Below are positions 11,901 to 22,200 of a stretch of DNA of 64,000 nt, in pieces. Source of the stretch: Planoprotostelium fungivorum (lineage: Eukaryota; Evosea; Variosea; Cavosteliida; Cavosteliaceae); assembly GCA_003024175.1 (NCBI GenBank), contig MDYQ01000395.1:108122-172121 (forward strand), written 5' to 3'. Numbering within the stretch: the stretch's first letter is position 1; each line of letters opens with the position of its first letter. Below the pieces are notes generated by a model. It worked only from the letters and a program-made list of their open reading frames with translations. It did not search any database and was not told where the DNA came from. Made by a program: the position numbers and the translations under genes.

Positions 11901-13886
11901 ATGGTCAAGCCATACAGTCTGACGTCCAGCAGCTCACATCATTCGGACGACAGCTTCACGTTGGAGGTGAGCACGAGACGTCTTTATGAAGTGGTGATTA
12001 GTCTACAGAGCATCGTGGAGAGCCAGTTCAAGCCGATAGAGGATATTCTTACCCGACAAGATGACCCCACGGACGAAGACACCCTCATAATGAGCCAGCG
12101 ACTATACAGCCGTTTCTCGACTTCGAACGAGAGGGTCGTTCCACTTATATCGTGGCTGGTTCAACGCGAGCTAGGTGATGTGGAGATATGACGCCGACCG
12201 ATTTACGTTATCACAGAAGCGGGGTTCAACTTCGGTCAGAAGTCTCTGTCTTCTCGAACGATTCTACTGCTCCTGAATTCTGAGTTGACGGTTCGACTCC
12301 TACAGACAGTGCTTTTGACCTTCCAAGCGACAAATCAGGTAATGTCCAAGAGATGATCTTTCTTTTGAATAGTCCGTAGGTAACAGAAGATCCGTTTCTA
12401 GCGACTTCTTCCTTTCTCGACGTCCTGTCATCGTCCATAGATGATGTCCCAGTGTGAGTTCATCCTTCAAACATCTCCCTTTGAGAGGACATCAATCTGA
12501 AACGACATATAGAAACGTTAGAAGATACCTTCACACTTTCCATCACAGCGTCGGCACTCGCATAGAGGACGCCGAGGGTGTTCCCTTCGTTGCCGTATAC
12601 TTTTTCGAGCAGATCATCTTCCCCTTTCTCTCATCTCAAGATCAGAAGTCGGTTGGTTCATCGTCAGCCAGGTGAGAACGTCACTGAGAGTCTGTTCTAA
12701 CGTGTGACAGGAGTGTCGTCGAATATCTGAGCCAAGTCTTTCAAGGCTCCATGATTGAACCAAACGGCTCTCAACTCAGAGATACGGTAACATCATGATG
12801 ATGGCTCCATCTTCTTCATCTGACATCATCAGATCCACGATTGGTTCGATCAAGTCATCGATGAGGTATCAACCCTGTACTTCATCTTCTCCACATCACT
12901 AAAGTGCATCAGGATGAGATCACTAAATACGAGAAGCTGATCGCCTGCTCTTCCGCAATCGAAAAATCTTCCGTGGAAGAAGATCAGAAGTTTTTAGAAT
13001 GGATTAATCAGCTCAGAGGCCCCGTCAGTGAACCAGAAGATGCCGAGGTGATGATCAGCACGATCATCGTCTTTTATAGCTGTTGAATATCTGCAGCGTG
13101 AATACATGAGACAGCAACTTCTCGAAAAGATCAATTGTAAAACATGGAAGATGATGATGCAGAAAGAGAAGAATCATTATAGATTCTACAGCAGAAAAGA
13201 ACCGGTGCGTGTAGCCTTGTAGACGAAGCACATGACACTGTGGTACAGGGTATATCCAGCACGGCAGCCAAGATACAAACTCGCATCTACTTGCCGCTCA
13301 GAGAGGCTGTACAGCAGTGGTCGACGAGAATGTGGAGTCCAGAGGATGACGACATGATCAAGGTGTCCTTTCGTTTCTATCTGCCTTCTGTCAACTGATG
13401 ATATTGACAGTACTACAAGCTAGAACCACAGGACAATGGTGATATTCGAGCATCCGCTTATTTCAAGCTACCATCTCCCTTTCAGAATCGCGTGTGGTGT
13501 TGGAACGTCAGCGAGAAGTGGACTTCTCATCGTGTCGTACGCATGGGCTGGAACGCACCACACCCTCCCGTCAAAGGCTGCGTCGTGGGACACGTGTACT
13601 GTGAGATCTGTCGATCTACAAGGATGTAGATGAGCTGAGGGTAGACAGTGGAAGGAGAGGTGTACGAAGAAGTGGAAGAGGGAGTTACTGATGTCACCAT
13701 GATATTACACGTGTCGAGTCAGGGAAACATGCCGGCCTGGGTGAGATGATGACTTCACGTGACGTCATTGACAGTCTGTAGGTGGAGAAAATGTCACTGA
13801 GTAAGCAGGCGGATAAGTTCCGCAAGTTGACGGAGAAGATCAACCGAACAAACATGTCTGTCACCGTTGAGACTGGACGAAATTGA
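11901..13886 (+). CDS. RasGAP-like plus START-domain protein, copy 2
   Basis: ATG 11901 opens the same MVKPYSLTSSSS start as copy 1, and TGA 13884-13886 ends the chain. The domain order is the same: a helical RasGAP-like part with VPFVAVYFFEQIIFPFL, then the START-like part with GNMPAWVEN. The tail differs from copy 1. The RasGAP Arg finger-stabilising FLR is again replaced. In this copy the first intron (about 11967-12008) has a length divisible by three and no stop, so reading through it would be tolerated. Exon-intron positions are kept between copies. Around 13520-13690 the two copies are almost identical including the intron, while 5' exons have diverged, which suggests local gene conversion. 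Same caveats on function as copy 1. Confidence 0.62.
13601..13648 (+). repeat. Hairpin intron in the START region, copy 2
   Basis: Identical to the copy 1 intron, with the palindromic core at 13614-13631. Confidence 0.8.
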
Positions 13887-14168
13887 TACACTATAAATAC
13901 ATACTACTACCACTGTTGAGAATGTAGTCTCACCTCTTCCGCCGCCCAAACTTGCCGCTCTATCGGTAAATCCTCTTCCAAAGTAGTGTACCTGAGTCAA
14001 GGACAGACCTACTCAGGATCTCACGACAGTTCAACTGGGATTCTTGTCATTCAGCTTCGGCTTGGTATCGTGGCCTCTCTCTGAGGAGGATAGATTTCAC
14101 CCTGCCAATGTTATCTTTTACTGTGAAGACTTGTCACGTGCACGATCGATGAGACGGTGGAAATGAGA

Positions 14169-15255
14169 TCACGTCTCTTTATCTTTCTTGTCCAGATATT
14201 TAGCCACGAGCCTCTTGAAGGGAGAGAGTGTGGGTAGGACGGCCACCAGAGACAGGACGATGAGCATGACGAAGATCTTCCAGTCGAACAGCTCCCCGGT
14301 GGATGTGATCTGATGCAATGTGATACCCGCTCTGACTGCCACGAACGTCTGTGGCATCACCCCTTCAAATTTTCAGTCACAAGAGAACATCATTGTCGAT
14401 GATTATGTCATCAACATCTCAAACGGTGTGATGTGATGATCTTTGATGAACTCACCAAAGAAGGTAGCCAGAGCGAAGAGATGAAGTGATATACCGACAA
14501 TGGGTGACGCAATATTGACGAACCAATTCGGGACCACAGGTGTGAAGCGGAGAAATAAAACGTAATTGAAGATATTATTCTTCCTCTTTTGGACCTAGAA
14601 GATTTCATCATCTACAACGTTGTAGATCGTCACCTCATCGTGAAGAAACGAGATACGTTGGGGGAACCATTGGGTGATGAGACTGCGGCACAAATATTTG
14701 GACACCAAGAAGGAGTTGCATGCACCAACGGTGGATAGCTGGTGGTTTCATTTGAATGAGACGGAACGCATGACTCACTGTACAGACGAGGAGGAATCCC
14801 ACGTAAAATCGGAAGATGGCACCTGCTAAGATGCTGAGAAAGACTGAACCTGGTATAGAGAACGTTTGGAGGCTGTCGTTCGATCATCAGCGTGAGGTCG
14901 ATTGATGGGAGATGATTGATCTCACAATAGATAAGCGAGACTGTAACCCACTATGACTATGAAATAATAGTCTTCCGTGTAGAGGTCGAGCACGCTGCTG
15001 ATGTCTCGCACATCAGATAGACTCCGTGGTAATCGTATCAATTTGGACTTCTGGTCCACTCTGTTCATGAGTCAAAGATCATACCATTTCGAATCTTCAC
15101 GTCAGACTGGGGAAGTTGTGATACACGAGAAAGAGAGAAGAGAGGAAAATGAGGACCAAAAGGGCGAGGATGGACAAGTTTTTTCTCAATCCCTCCTGTT
15201 ATCGTTTGTCAGACTCTGTCTATCGGCACATAGAACATGCGCTGTCGCTCACCAT
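14169..15255 (-). CDS. TMEM41B-like ER scramblase (VTT domain)
   Basis: The end of the protein matches TMEM41 proteins closely. It contains FLRFTPVVPNWFVNIASPIV, then ATFFGVMPQTFVAV, AGITLHQITSTGE and a last helix before a Lys-rich tail (KRLVAKYLDKKDKET). Upstream are VGACNSFLVSKYL and a hydrophobic helix (FSIPGSVFLSILAGAIFRFY), typical of the VTT (DedA-like) fold. The first helix is LSILALLVLIFLSSLFLVY. Known family members are ER phospholipid scramblases needed for autophagosome and lipoprotein formation. The start is chosen at 15255, where ATG is followed at once by a GTGAG intron, giving M-EGLRKN. Only about 80 bp separate this start from the divergent Sec20 gene. Family assignment is strong; the exact first exon is inferred. 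Confidence 0.88.
14595..14633 (-). repeat. 39-nt intron built around a perfect 18-bp palindrome
   Basis: The TMEM41B-like gene has an intron of only 39 nt. Positions 14610-14627 read ATCTACAACGTTGTAGAT, a perfect palindrome that fills almost half of it. On the gene strand it begins GTGACG and ends CTTCTAG. Confidence 0.85.
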
Positions 15256-15335
15256 GCTACCGACCGCCAGCAATTTGTGCCCAATTTTCTACTGCACAAT
15301 CAATTGAAACAGATCACATCACATCCCCCACATAC
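15256..15335. promoter_or_regulatory. Short shared upstream region of TMEM41B-like and Sec20-like genes
   Basis: The two start codons face away from each other across about 80 bp, so the promoters must overlap. I see no clear TATA element. Shared control is inferred from spacing only. Confidence 0.5.
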
Positions 15336-16337
15336 ATGCAGGCAACTGTGTCACGAACACCGAGGAACGTCAAAACAACGGTCGTTCCAGACAGATCTAT
15401 TCTATCCAGAATCGATGAACTCGTGCAGACGGAGTTGTCCATACAGAGAGACATCGCGTCGCTGAGCCGAAAAGATGTAACACCAAAAGAGGTGCGTATA
15501 CAGTCGACATCTCACTCCTAACATTAAAAGATAGCGGACGAGAACATTCGAATCAAAGAGCGAATTGCAGAGTTTCACAACACGATCAAGTCCTTGAAGA
15601 GGATCGCACAAGAACAGACGGACGATCAGACGAGAGAGAAGGCCATCGAGAAGATTCAATCTCATCTGAAAGAAGAAGAAAAGTCAGTCACACCCTCTCA
15701 TCTTCTCTGACCTTCCCACAGCCTCACGAGCGATTTGAGAAAAGCCAACATCTTACACAAATTGAAATCGGAAGAAAAAGTAAGCTCCATCTTCATTTCA
15801 CCACTGCTGATCTCTTAATCAGGCTGCACAAGAGAGGGAATTACTGTTGGGAGGAGACAATACAGTCGCAGAGCTCAGACAATTGAGAGGAAAGCAAGAT
15901 GCGGCCAAGGCCAGCGAGCTTCTGTCCGAAGACCTGTCTCGAATTCGCTCGAGAATGAGATCTGAAGCAGAACGAAGTGCAGAGGCATTGAAAGAATTAG
16001 AAAGGTCATCTCACGTCGAATCATTCGAACATCATCAATCTATCACCGATACACCATCACATACGTCACAGCCATCACTTCATCGTCTCATCTCGACCTG
16101 TGTATTGAGACATCAGACAGATCATCCAAGGTGATCGAGAACACCGTCACCGAACACAAAGGCATGACAGGATCCATCAGAGCCGGGCGCGCCGCTCTGA
16201 CCAAGTTACAGAGGAGGGAGAAGACGGATCGGTTTCTCATCATGCTGGCTCTCATCTTCTTCTTTCTCGTCGTACTGTATATCCTCAAGACAAGACTGAG
16301 GGTCAGCTTCAGTATACTATTGTATCCATTTTCATAA
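15336..16337 (+). CDS. Sec20/BNIP1-like SNARE
   Basis: ATG 15336 begins a chain of charged helices (TIKSLKRIAQEQ, LRQLRGKQDAAKASELL, RSRMRSEAERSAEALKELER). It then reads KVIENTVTEHKGMTGSIRAG, RAALTKLQRRE and a C-terminal membrane helix (LIMLALIFFFLVVLYILK). That order, with the R-RE/TDR junction before the helix, is the Sec20 family pattern. Sec20 is a tail-anchored ER SNARE for Golgi-to-ER retrograde vesicles and is also linked to membrane quality control. Introns start at about 15492, 15683, 15780 and 16003. The stop used is TAA 16335; a last intron after TRLR would move it by a few codons. Pairing with TMEM41B puts two ER-membrane genes under one short promoter. Confidence 0.82.
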
Positions 16338-16513
16338 AGAAGATGCAGAGAGCATGACTCGTGGGTTCGTCTATCGATTCAGTCAACTTGTTCAGTTATG
16401 TATAGAGTTGGAGTTTATCCATCAGCAAGTCCTCCATCGAGAGAGAATAAATTCGATTAAAATGAAAACAGCCCAATTCTCGTGTCATTTCGTGTATTCG
16501 ATTCGTGTATAAC

Positions 16514-17221
16514 TTAGAGAGCCTTGTGGACGACTGGGACGGGGAACCCTTGAGCGGCCAGAGCCTCCATGCTTCCTCCCTTGACTCCCAGCTCACGCTC
16601 GACGAGCAGCTCTCTCTGGAGGACGGGGGCCTCGACGACCTTCTCGTAGATGTTCTTCGTCTCTTGGATGAGCGTCGTTTGGATGATGTCCTTCTCAAGA
16701 ACGGGCTGGACCTCCTCGATGATGGTCTTCTTGATCCTGCACCGCGAGTCAGAACGGGATCACATTCTTGGTTGGTGGATGATGGGAAGAGGTGTCGATT
16801 CACTCACACTTCGTTGACGATGGGAGCGTGGACGACTTGAGATCGGAGGGTGGCATCGACATCGACGGTGGGGGCAACGTAGTTCACTGGAATGGGAGCG
16901 GCCTTCTCTACCATGACCTCTCTGACTTCGGCGGCCAGCTCTCTCTTCTCGACCAGAGTGGGCTTGATCTCAGTCTCATGCAGTCTCTCGGTGACTTGCT
17001 TCACGGCGAGCTGCTCTCTCTCTCTGTAGATGACGGGCTGGATCTCCTCCTTCATGACGGGGTGGATGTGCTCGTGGACGACGGTCTCCTTCTATAAGAT
17101 GGAGTCAATCGACAGCCGATCGATCGCGATTCGGACACACCTGAATGACCTCAGTCTTCAGGGGAGCGACGGTCTCGGTTCTGATGGTGGCTTCGGTGAC
17201 TTGGACGTTGGTAGCTTGCAT
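16514..17221 (-). CDS. Hydrophilic repeat-pattern protein related to fungal EE.QPV..RE proteins
   Basis: ATG 17221 gives MQATNVQVTEATIRTETVAP, and the stop is at 16514. The chain is made of degenerate units with alternating Val/Ile and Glu, such as HPVMKEEIQPVIYREREQ, VTERLHETEIKP, IIEEVQPVLEKDI and YEKVVEAPVLQRELL. From memory, similar small hydrophilic proteins are common in filamentous fungi, some annotated as allergen homologues; their biochemical role is unknown. No signal peptide, membrane helix or Cys pattern is visible. Two introns (about 16739-16806 and 17095-17142) interrupt it. Long runs of near-regular charge suggest an extended helix or beta stack. I cannot assign a function. Confidence 0.7.
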
Positions 17222-17615
17222 TGTGTGTGTTTGTGTGTTGTTCGTGTGGTTGAATTGTGTTCTGCAGTGTATCTTAGGCTCAAAATTCTAAGCGAAAACT
17301 CCCGGAGTCATATTTCTCCGGGGAGTTCCATCTACACCATTTCTCCGGACAAATACGAGAATAAATCCTGATGAAATGTTCGTGTTATTGATTTAAAGAT
17401 TAGAGGTGGTGCTGTTAGTTGTCGTGTGAAACTTACACCGAAGCACTTGAAATCGCCCGTAGAAAGCAAGCATCAAGGCGAAAGTCAATCATTGGCGATC
17501 ACTCCCTCGATCATGCCACAGAAAAACAGGAGTGGCTGCAATTGTCTACATATCAATCACCGATAGATGACAATCGTCACCTTCTCAGAACACTGCTTCA
17601 CCACAATCTTTTGTT
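17222..17615. other. Intergenic, no gene recognised
   Basis: The region lies upstream of the repeat-pattern gene and downstream of the phosphatase stop. A plus-strand ORF at 17419-17706 runs antisense into the phosphatase end and shows no family features. I see nothing else. Confidence 0.4.
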
Positions 17616-19172
17616 TTATAACGCGATGAGATCGCTCAAACCGATCAGATCGGCACCCTTCACAGTCGGATGCTTACTGATGGCGGCGTCCAAACTCGAA
17701 GTCTGAGACGGTTCGTATCCCAGAAAGTGACACAAGAAGTTCATCGGTGAGTGATCCACATGATGTGGCGTGTGCTGTTTCAAGATGGTTTTCGCATGAA
17801 AAGCGACCCCCAGCCCAGCGTTTCCCACCATAAACTTGTCGTTCGATCCATCACCCATGGCGATACTCTATAGATCAACTCAGCCACAGATGCCCATTGA
17901 CTCATGCTGCTCGTGTCACCTGACTCAGAGTGCAGCCCAATCTCTTGCAGAGAGCTTCTAATACCTTCAGCTTCATCTTTCCATCTACAACGGGTGGGAG
18001 TGATTTTCCGGTGAGTTTTCCGCCGCTGATCTGCGAAAGGGTCGATAAAAGAATAAAATGAAATAAAATGACACACTTCGAGGACGTTGGCAAAGGCGTA
18101 ATCGAAGCCGAGACGTGCAGCGATACGATCGGTGAAGTAAGTGAAGCCACCAGAAACCATGGCCGTCTGAATCCTGTGGATGCAATGAGATGGTGCTCCG
18201 ATCACAAGATGGAAACTCACCCGTTCTCTTTCAATGTCTTGACGAGAGAAGCTACACCTTTTTTGAGTAATAATCGAGAGAATACCTGAAGAAAGACGTT
18301 AACATGATGTTCGGTATCTAGAGACGATGGTTCCACCTCTTCTAATTTCTCTTCGGGCAGACCTTCCACGAGGGCTAATCTCTCTCGCAGAGCCTGTGTG
18401 AAATCCCAGTCTATCTCCATGTCAGATAGGTAGTTCGAACCATCATACATGATCAGCTATCACCTTCCTCCATGGCCTTCTTTGTCAATTTTGCCACTTG
18501 ATCGACGACACCTGCCTCTCTCGCGACCTCATCGATGCACTCGGCGTCGAGGAGAGTTCCATCGACATCCTGTATCATCACATCAGCAGCACCAAAGACT
18601 AATGATGTTCTCACGAAGATGGCCAAACGATATTTCTGCTTCAATCGATCCGTCGTACTGAGAAGATAATCGACATTCTTCTGCAGTGTGTCGGTTGTAC
18701 TTGTCTATAGGAAGTGTACTCACGCCTGATAACATCTGCGTCAATTTGTAACGTAAAGCCTTCTCTTTCATATCGTCGTGTTTGAATGTGAAACTGTAAC
18801 AGGGATGATTTTCGACTGGAGTAAACTGTGTCTGATACAGAATCATTCGAGCACAATGCATCACATCTCACTTGATGAGCTGCACCCAATAGAGAGTTGA
18901 CTGCTGCCAGCGTGGGTAGAATGTCACTCTCCCGTTGGGTGTCTGAGAAGCACAGAAACACTTGGTACTTTCTCATCTTCAGTCATAAATCCACCTCTGA
19001 TAGACTCACATCGACTGTCATCTCGATGATCAGATCTGGTGCGTTGAAAAATGAGAAGCCTATCACAGGCTCGGCTGTTGTAAATTGACACCATGCCAAC
19101 AGCCGGTGATTGAGTTGAGACCCGAATCACATGGAAGTGGTCGAATGACTTCTGAACCCTACGAAAATGCAT
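17616..19172 (-). CDS. serB: Phosphoserine phosphatase (HAD superfamily)
   Basis: The last step of serine synthesis, phosphoserine to serine, is indicated by the full HAD set. Motif I is DVDGTLLDAECIDEVAREAG (18580-18500), motif II is MVSGGFTYFTDRIA (about 18160), and the GKSLPPVVDGK lysine region follows. Motif III/IV is AMGDGSNDKFM with GNAGLGVAFHAK (about 17870-17790). The C-terminus, with SLDAAISKHPTVKG, ends at 17616. The N-terminal half (about 19070-18600) has FSFFNAPDLIIEMTVD, YQVFLCFSD and TLAAVNSLLGAAHQ and could be a regulatory, perhaps ACT-like, part; I did not confirm this. The start at 19172 is a guess among several ATGs. The start lies about 80 bp from the divergent CLU-LRR gene. 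CTACAACG here encodes part of VVDG. Confidence 0.85.
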
Positions 19173-19249
19173 CTCAGATCAGCCATCAAGAGTAGAGAGA
19201 TGCATCAACATCCGGACTGACGCGACACAGCGAGCCAAATGAAGACGAC

Positions 19250-22200
19250 ATGTATAAGAGTGACGCTACTTCTTATTGCTCTTATTCTTCTTACGAGCAG
19301 TCGGCGGTGACGTTGGTCTCAAATGAGCCTTCATCGTCTCGCAGTGATAATCGGGCTCCACTCGAGATGGATTGGAACCAGAGATTTCAGAAACTTAACG
19401 AGAGCACCAGCTCTGACAAATACGGACTTCTCAGTCAATTAGGTGATCCATATCATCACGACAATTCCATCTGAAAGACTCATCACAGCACTCGATTTCG
19501 TTTACACCGCGAAACTGTGAGATCTATCCGCTCTCCGTCTTGATGTAACATCACATTAGTTACGGGAAGATCATATGCACCGAAGTCGGTTTACCTGATT
19601 ACAAGAAGACTATCCAACCCACACGAGTCGGTGTGCCTTCCCTCCATCTCACTCATTATTAAACTCACATCAGGTGGGTTCGCTGGAGGAGAGAAATACA
19701 TCGCGGGTGGTATGTTCTTTAAATTTGCATTCGATTCCAGAGGCATCTACGGTGGCGATGAGAACGCATCGAAGGCGGCCGGCCACGAGTTGAAGGGTCT
19801 GTCTAATTTCTATGATTGTCACGTGCCGAACGTCAGTCTACCCCTGATGGTGAGATCATCGCATCACCATCGATGATGGCAATGATGACAATGAGGATGA
19901 TGATGATAGGCTCTGATCGATTACAATGGATTCAGATTGATCGCTCTACCTCTACTACCCATCAACCACGACACCCTGTGCTGTGAGCCATAAAATCATC
20001 AAGTCAAATTGTACTGATCTACAACGCAGACGGTAGTTCAGGTGGAAATTTCGATAAACCCATCTGAATTCTCTTGACGATGACAGACGGTGCCATTACG
20101 GTTAGGGCTGATCCAGCCGTGTGCGACAGGATGAAGCAGGGTGAGCATCTACAACGTTGTAGATCTGACCCGTACAGTCTCAAAGATGCTAAACTTGAGA
20201 TCACACTACGTTGGAAAGAAGACTCCCACCTTACTGCACCTGGCTGCCGATATCGAAGGTGAGCGAAATTTCATTTAGTTTTCTCATGCATCTCAGCTCA
20301 CATCAGCCCCGTCGACCGTCGACTGTGAGATTTCGCGTTACGTACGGACATAACCTCATCGTACAGTTACGTCATCGACTTTGCGCGCACTTTCCCGCCA
20401 GAATTTTTGGGACACTCCATCGATAGAGGGTCGATGCTGTGTCAACTATTGAGACCAGAATTAGTCAAATCGTTTCACACACCATTATCACCCGATGCCC
20501 TGTGCAAGATGTGAGAAATTCAAGTGAGATTCCGAGAAATTGACGGAAAAATAGGACGAGTCCGGAGGTACTGTTGAGGGAGGTGGGGGTGGGAGAAGAA
20601 TTTTCTCCGAAGGCTCACGCGAGAGATATCATGGAAGCCACGGAATATCTGTACAAAGGGGTGAGTTGAGCGTATCTACAATAGTGTAGATCGTCAACAG
20701 ATGATAAAATAACCTCATCTTCAGATCGTTCCAGCTTTTGCAGAATTTTTAGACGAACACTACGGTCGACCATCTACAACGACAAAATTGAGAATCATTC
20801 ACGAACTGCACAAGAGAGGTGAAGTCCATTTTCGTTCACATTTTCAAGATATCTCAGGTATCAACGTACGACACATTGGTCGATTGAGATATTTCTGTCA
20901 GAATCCTACCATACGATCTAAATTACTCTTGGAGATGTCAGGTGAATTTCTCATTCCGTCTACAACTCGTCAATCTTTCGCAGCCAGAGCATTTAAATGT
21001 ATTTTTCGCCACGACAGCAGAGAACAGATGAGGAAGAATAATTCGGCTTCCATCGAAGTCAATCGAACATTAGCTGCAGGTAATATCCGTCCATCTACAA
21101 CGTTGTAGACTGACCTCCCCGGTAGATCTATTGAATCAAGCGATCCGATCCGATTTCTTCTGGAGCCATCGCATGGTCGACAAAATTTCCACGAAATTTC
21201 GAGACGGACTGACAGCGACCGAGATGTCAAACGAGTTTTCTCTGAGATCTCTCTTGTTCTCTTCACCGAAGGAGGTCACGAAGTTTTTGAAGAGAACTCA
21301 GCAGATTACGGGTATCAAAATCAAGCTCAAATCGTACAAGAAATTGGAATTGTCCAGTCGAACTGGAATCCATCGCCACGATGTCTACAAGTTGTCCGCA
21401 CGAGTCAAATTCATGGTGAGCATCATCTACAACGGTCTCTACCATCACGAGATAATGTTGAACTATTTATAGAACATCGTGGACTATGCAGTTGCCATGG
21501 ATGCATTCGAGCAAGCGTCACAGACGTCAGGAGAGGAGAGAGAAGAATTACTAGAAATTTCAGACTCGAAATTTCGTGCCGCCCTGGACCACTCTGCCAA
21601 TTCCACCGTCATATTGTACCAGGTCACGTGATCTAGAAATTCCGAAGAAAACTGAAGACGAACAGTGGGGGTGCATGCTGTACAGTCGAGCCATGGCGAG
21701 AAACAAGGGCGAAGTTTCAGGTCACGTGATCACATCAGACCTAGAAGAATCCACAAAGAAATTATCCGCTTGTTGCGTTCTGGAGAACAATTACGTAGAG
21801 GGTCACATCGCATTGACCGAAGCATCCATCTCTACCCTGGTACGTATTTACGTACGTAATTCGAAATGTCACTGACGATTCATTAGATGGCTATGGATGA
21901 GTACAATACGCTGGAAGACAATCTTGCGACAGTGGAGAGATTGTGTAACCACACACAACGAGCGGCCATTCAGGCCTTTAAACTAAACTGTGTCGACAAT
22001 GAGAATCCATTCGTTCAGGTAGTCAGCAATAACGATTCGATCGTTGAATGGTGCAGGATTACCACATCGTGGGGAGGCTACCTCACCCCGGAGACGTACA
22101 GTACGCAGGGTCGGCTGAATGGATCTTGAACGTTGTAGAGAGACTCGTCAGGATCTGTCAGCACACCGTGACAAACAATCCACCTCTGTTGGATAAGGTG

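Noticed and set aside
16505-17097. Leu/Asp-rich plus-strand frames
   Set aside because: They are antisense to the VxxE-rich protein; composition mirrors its codons.
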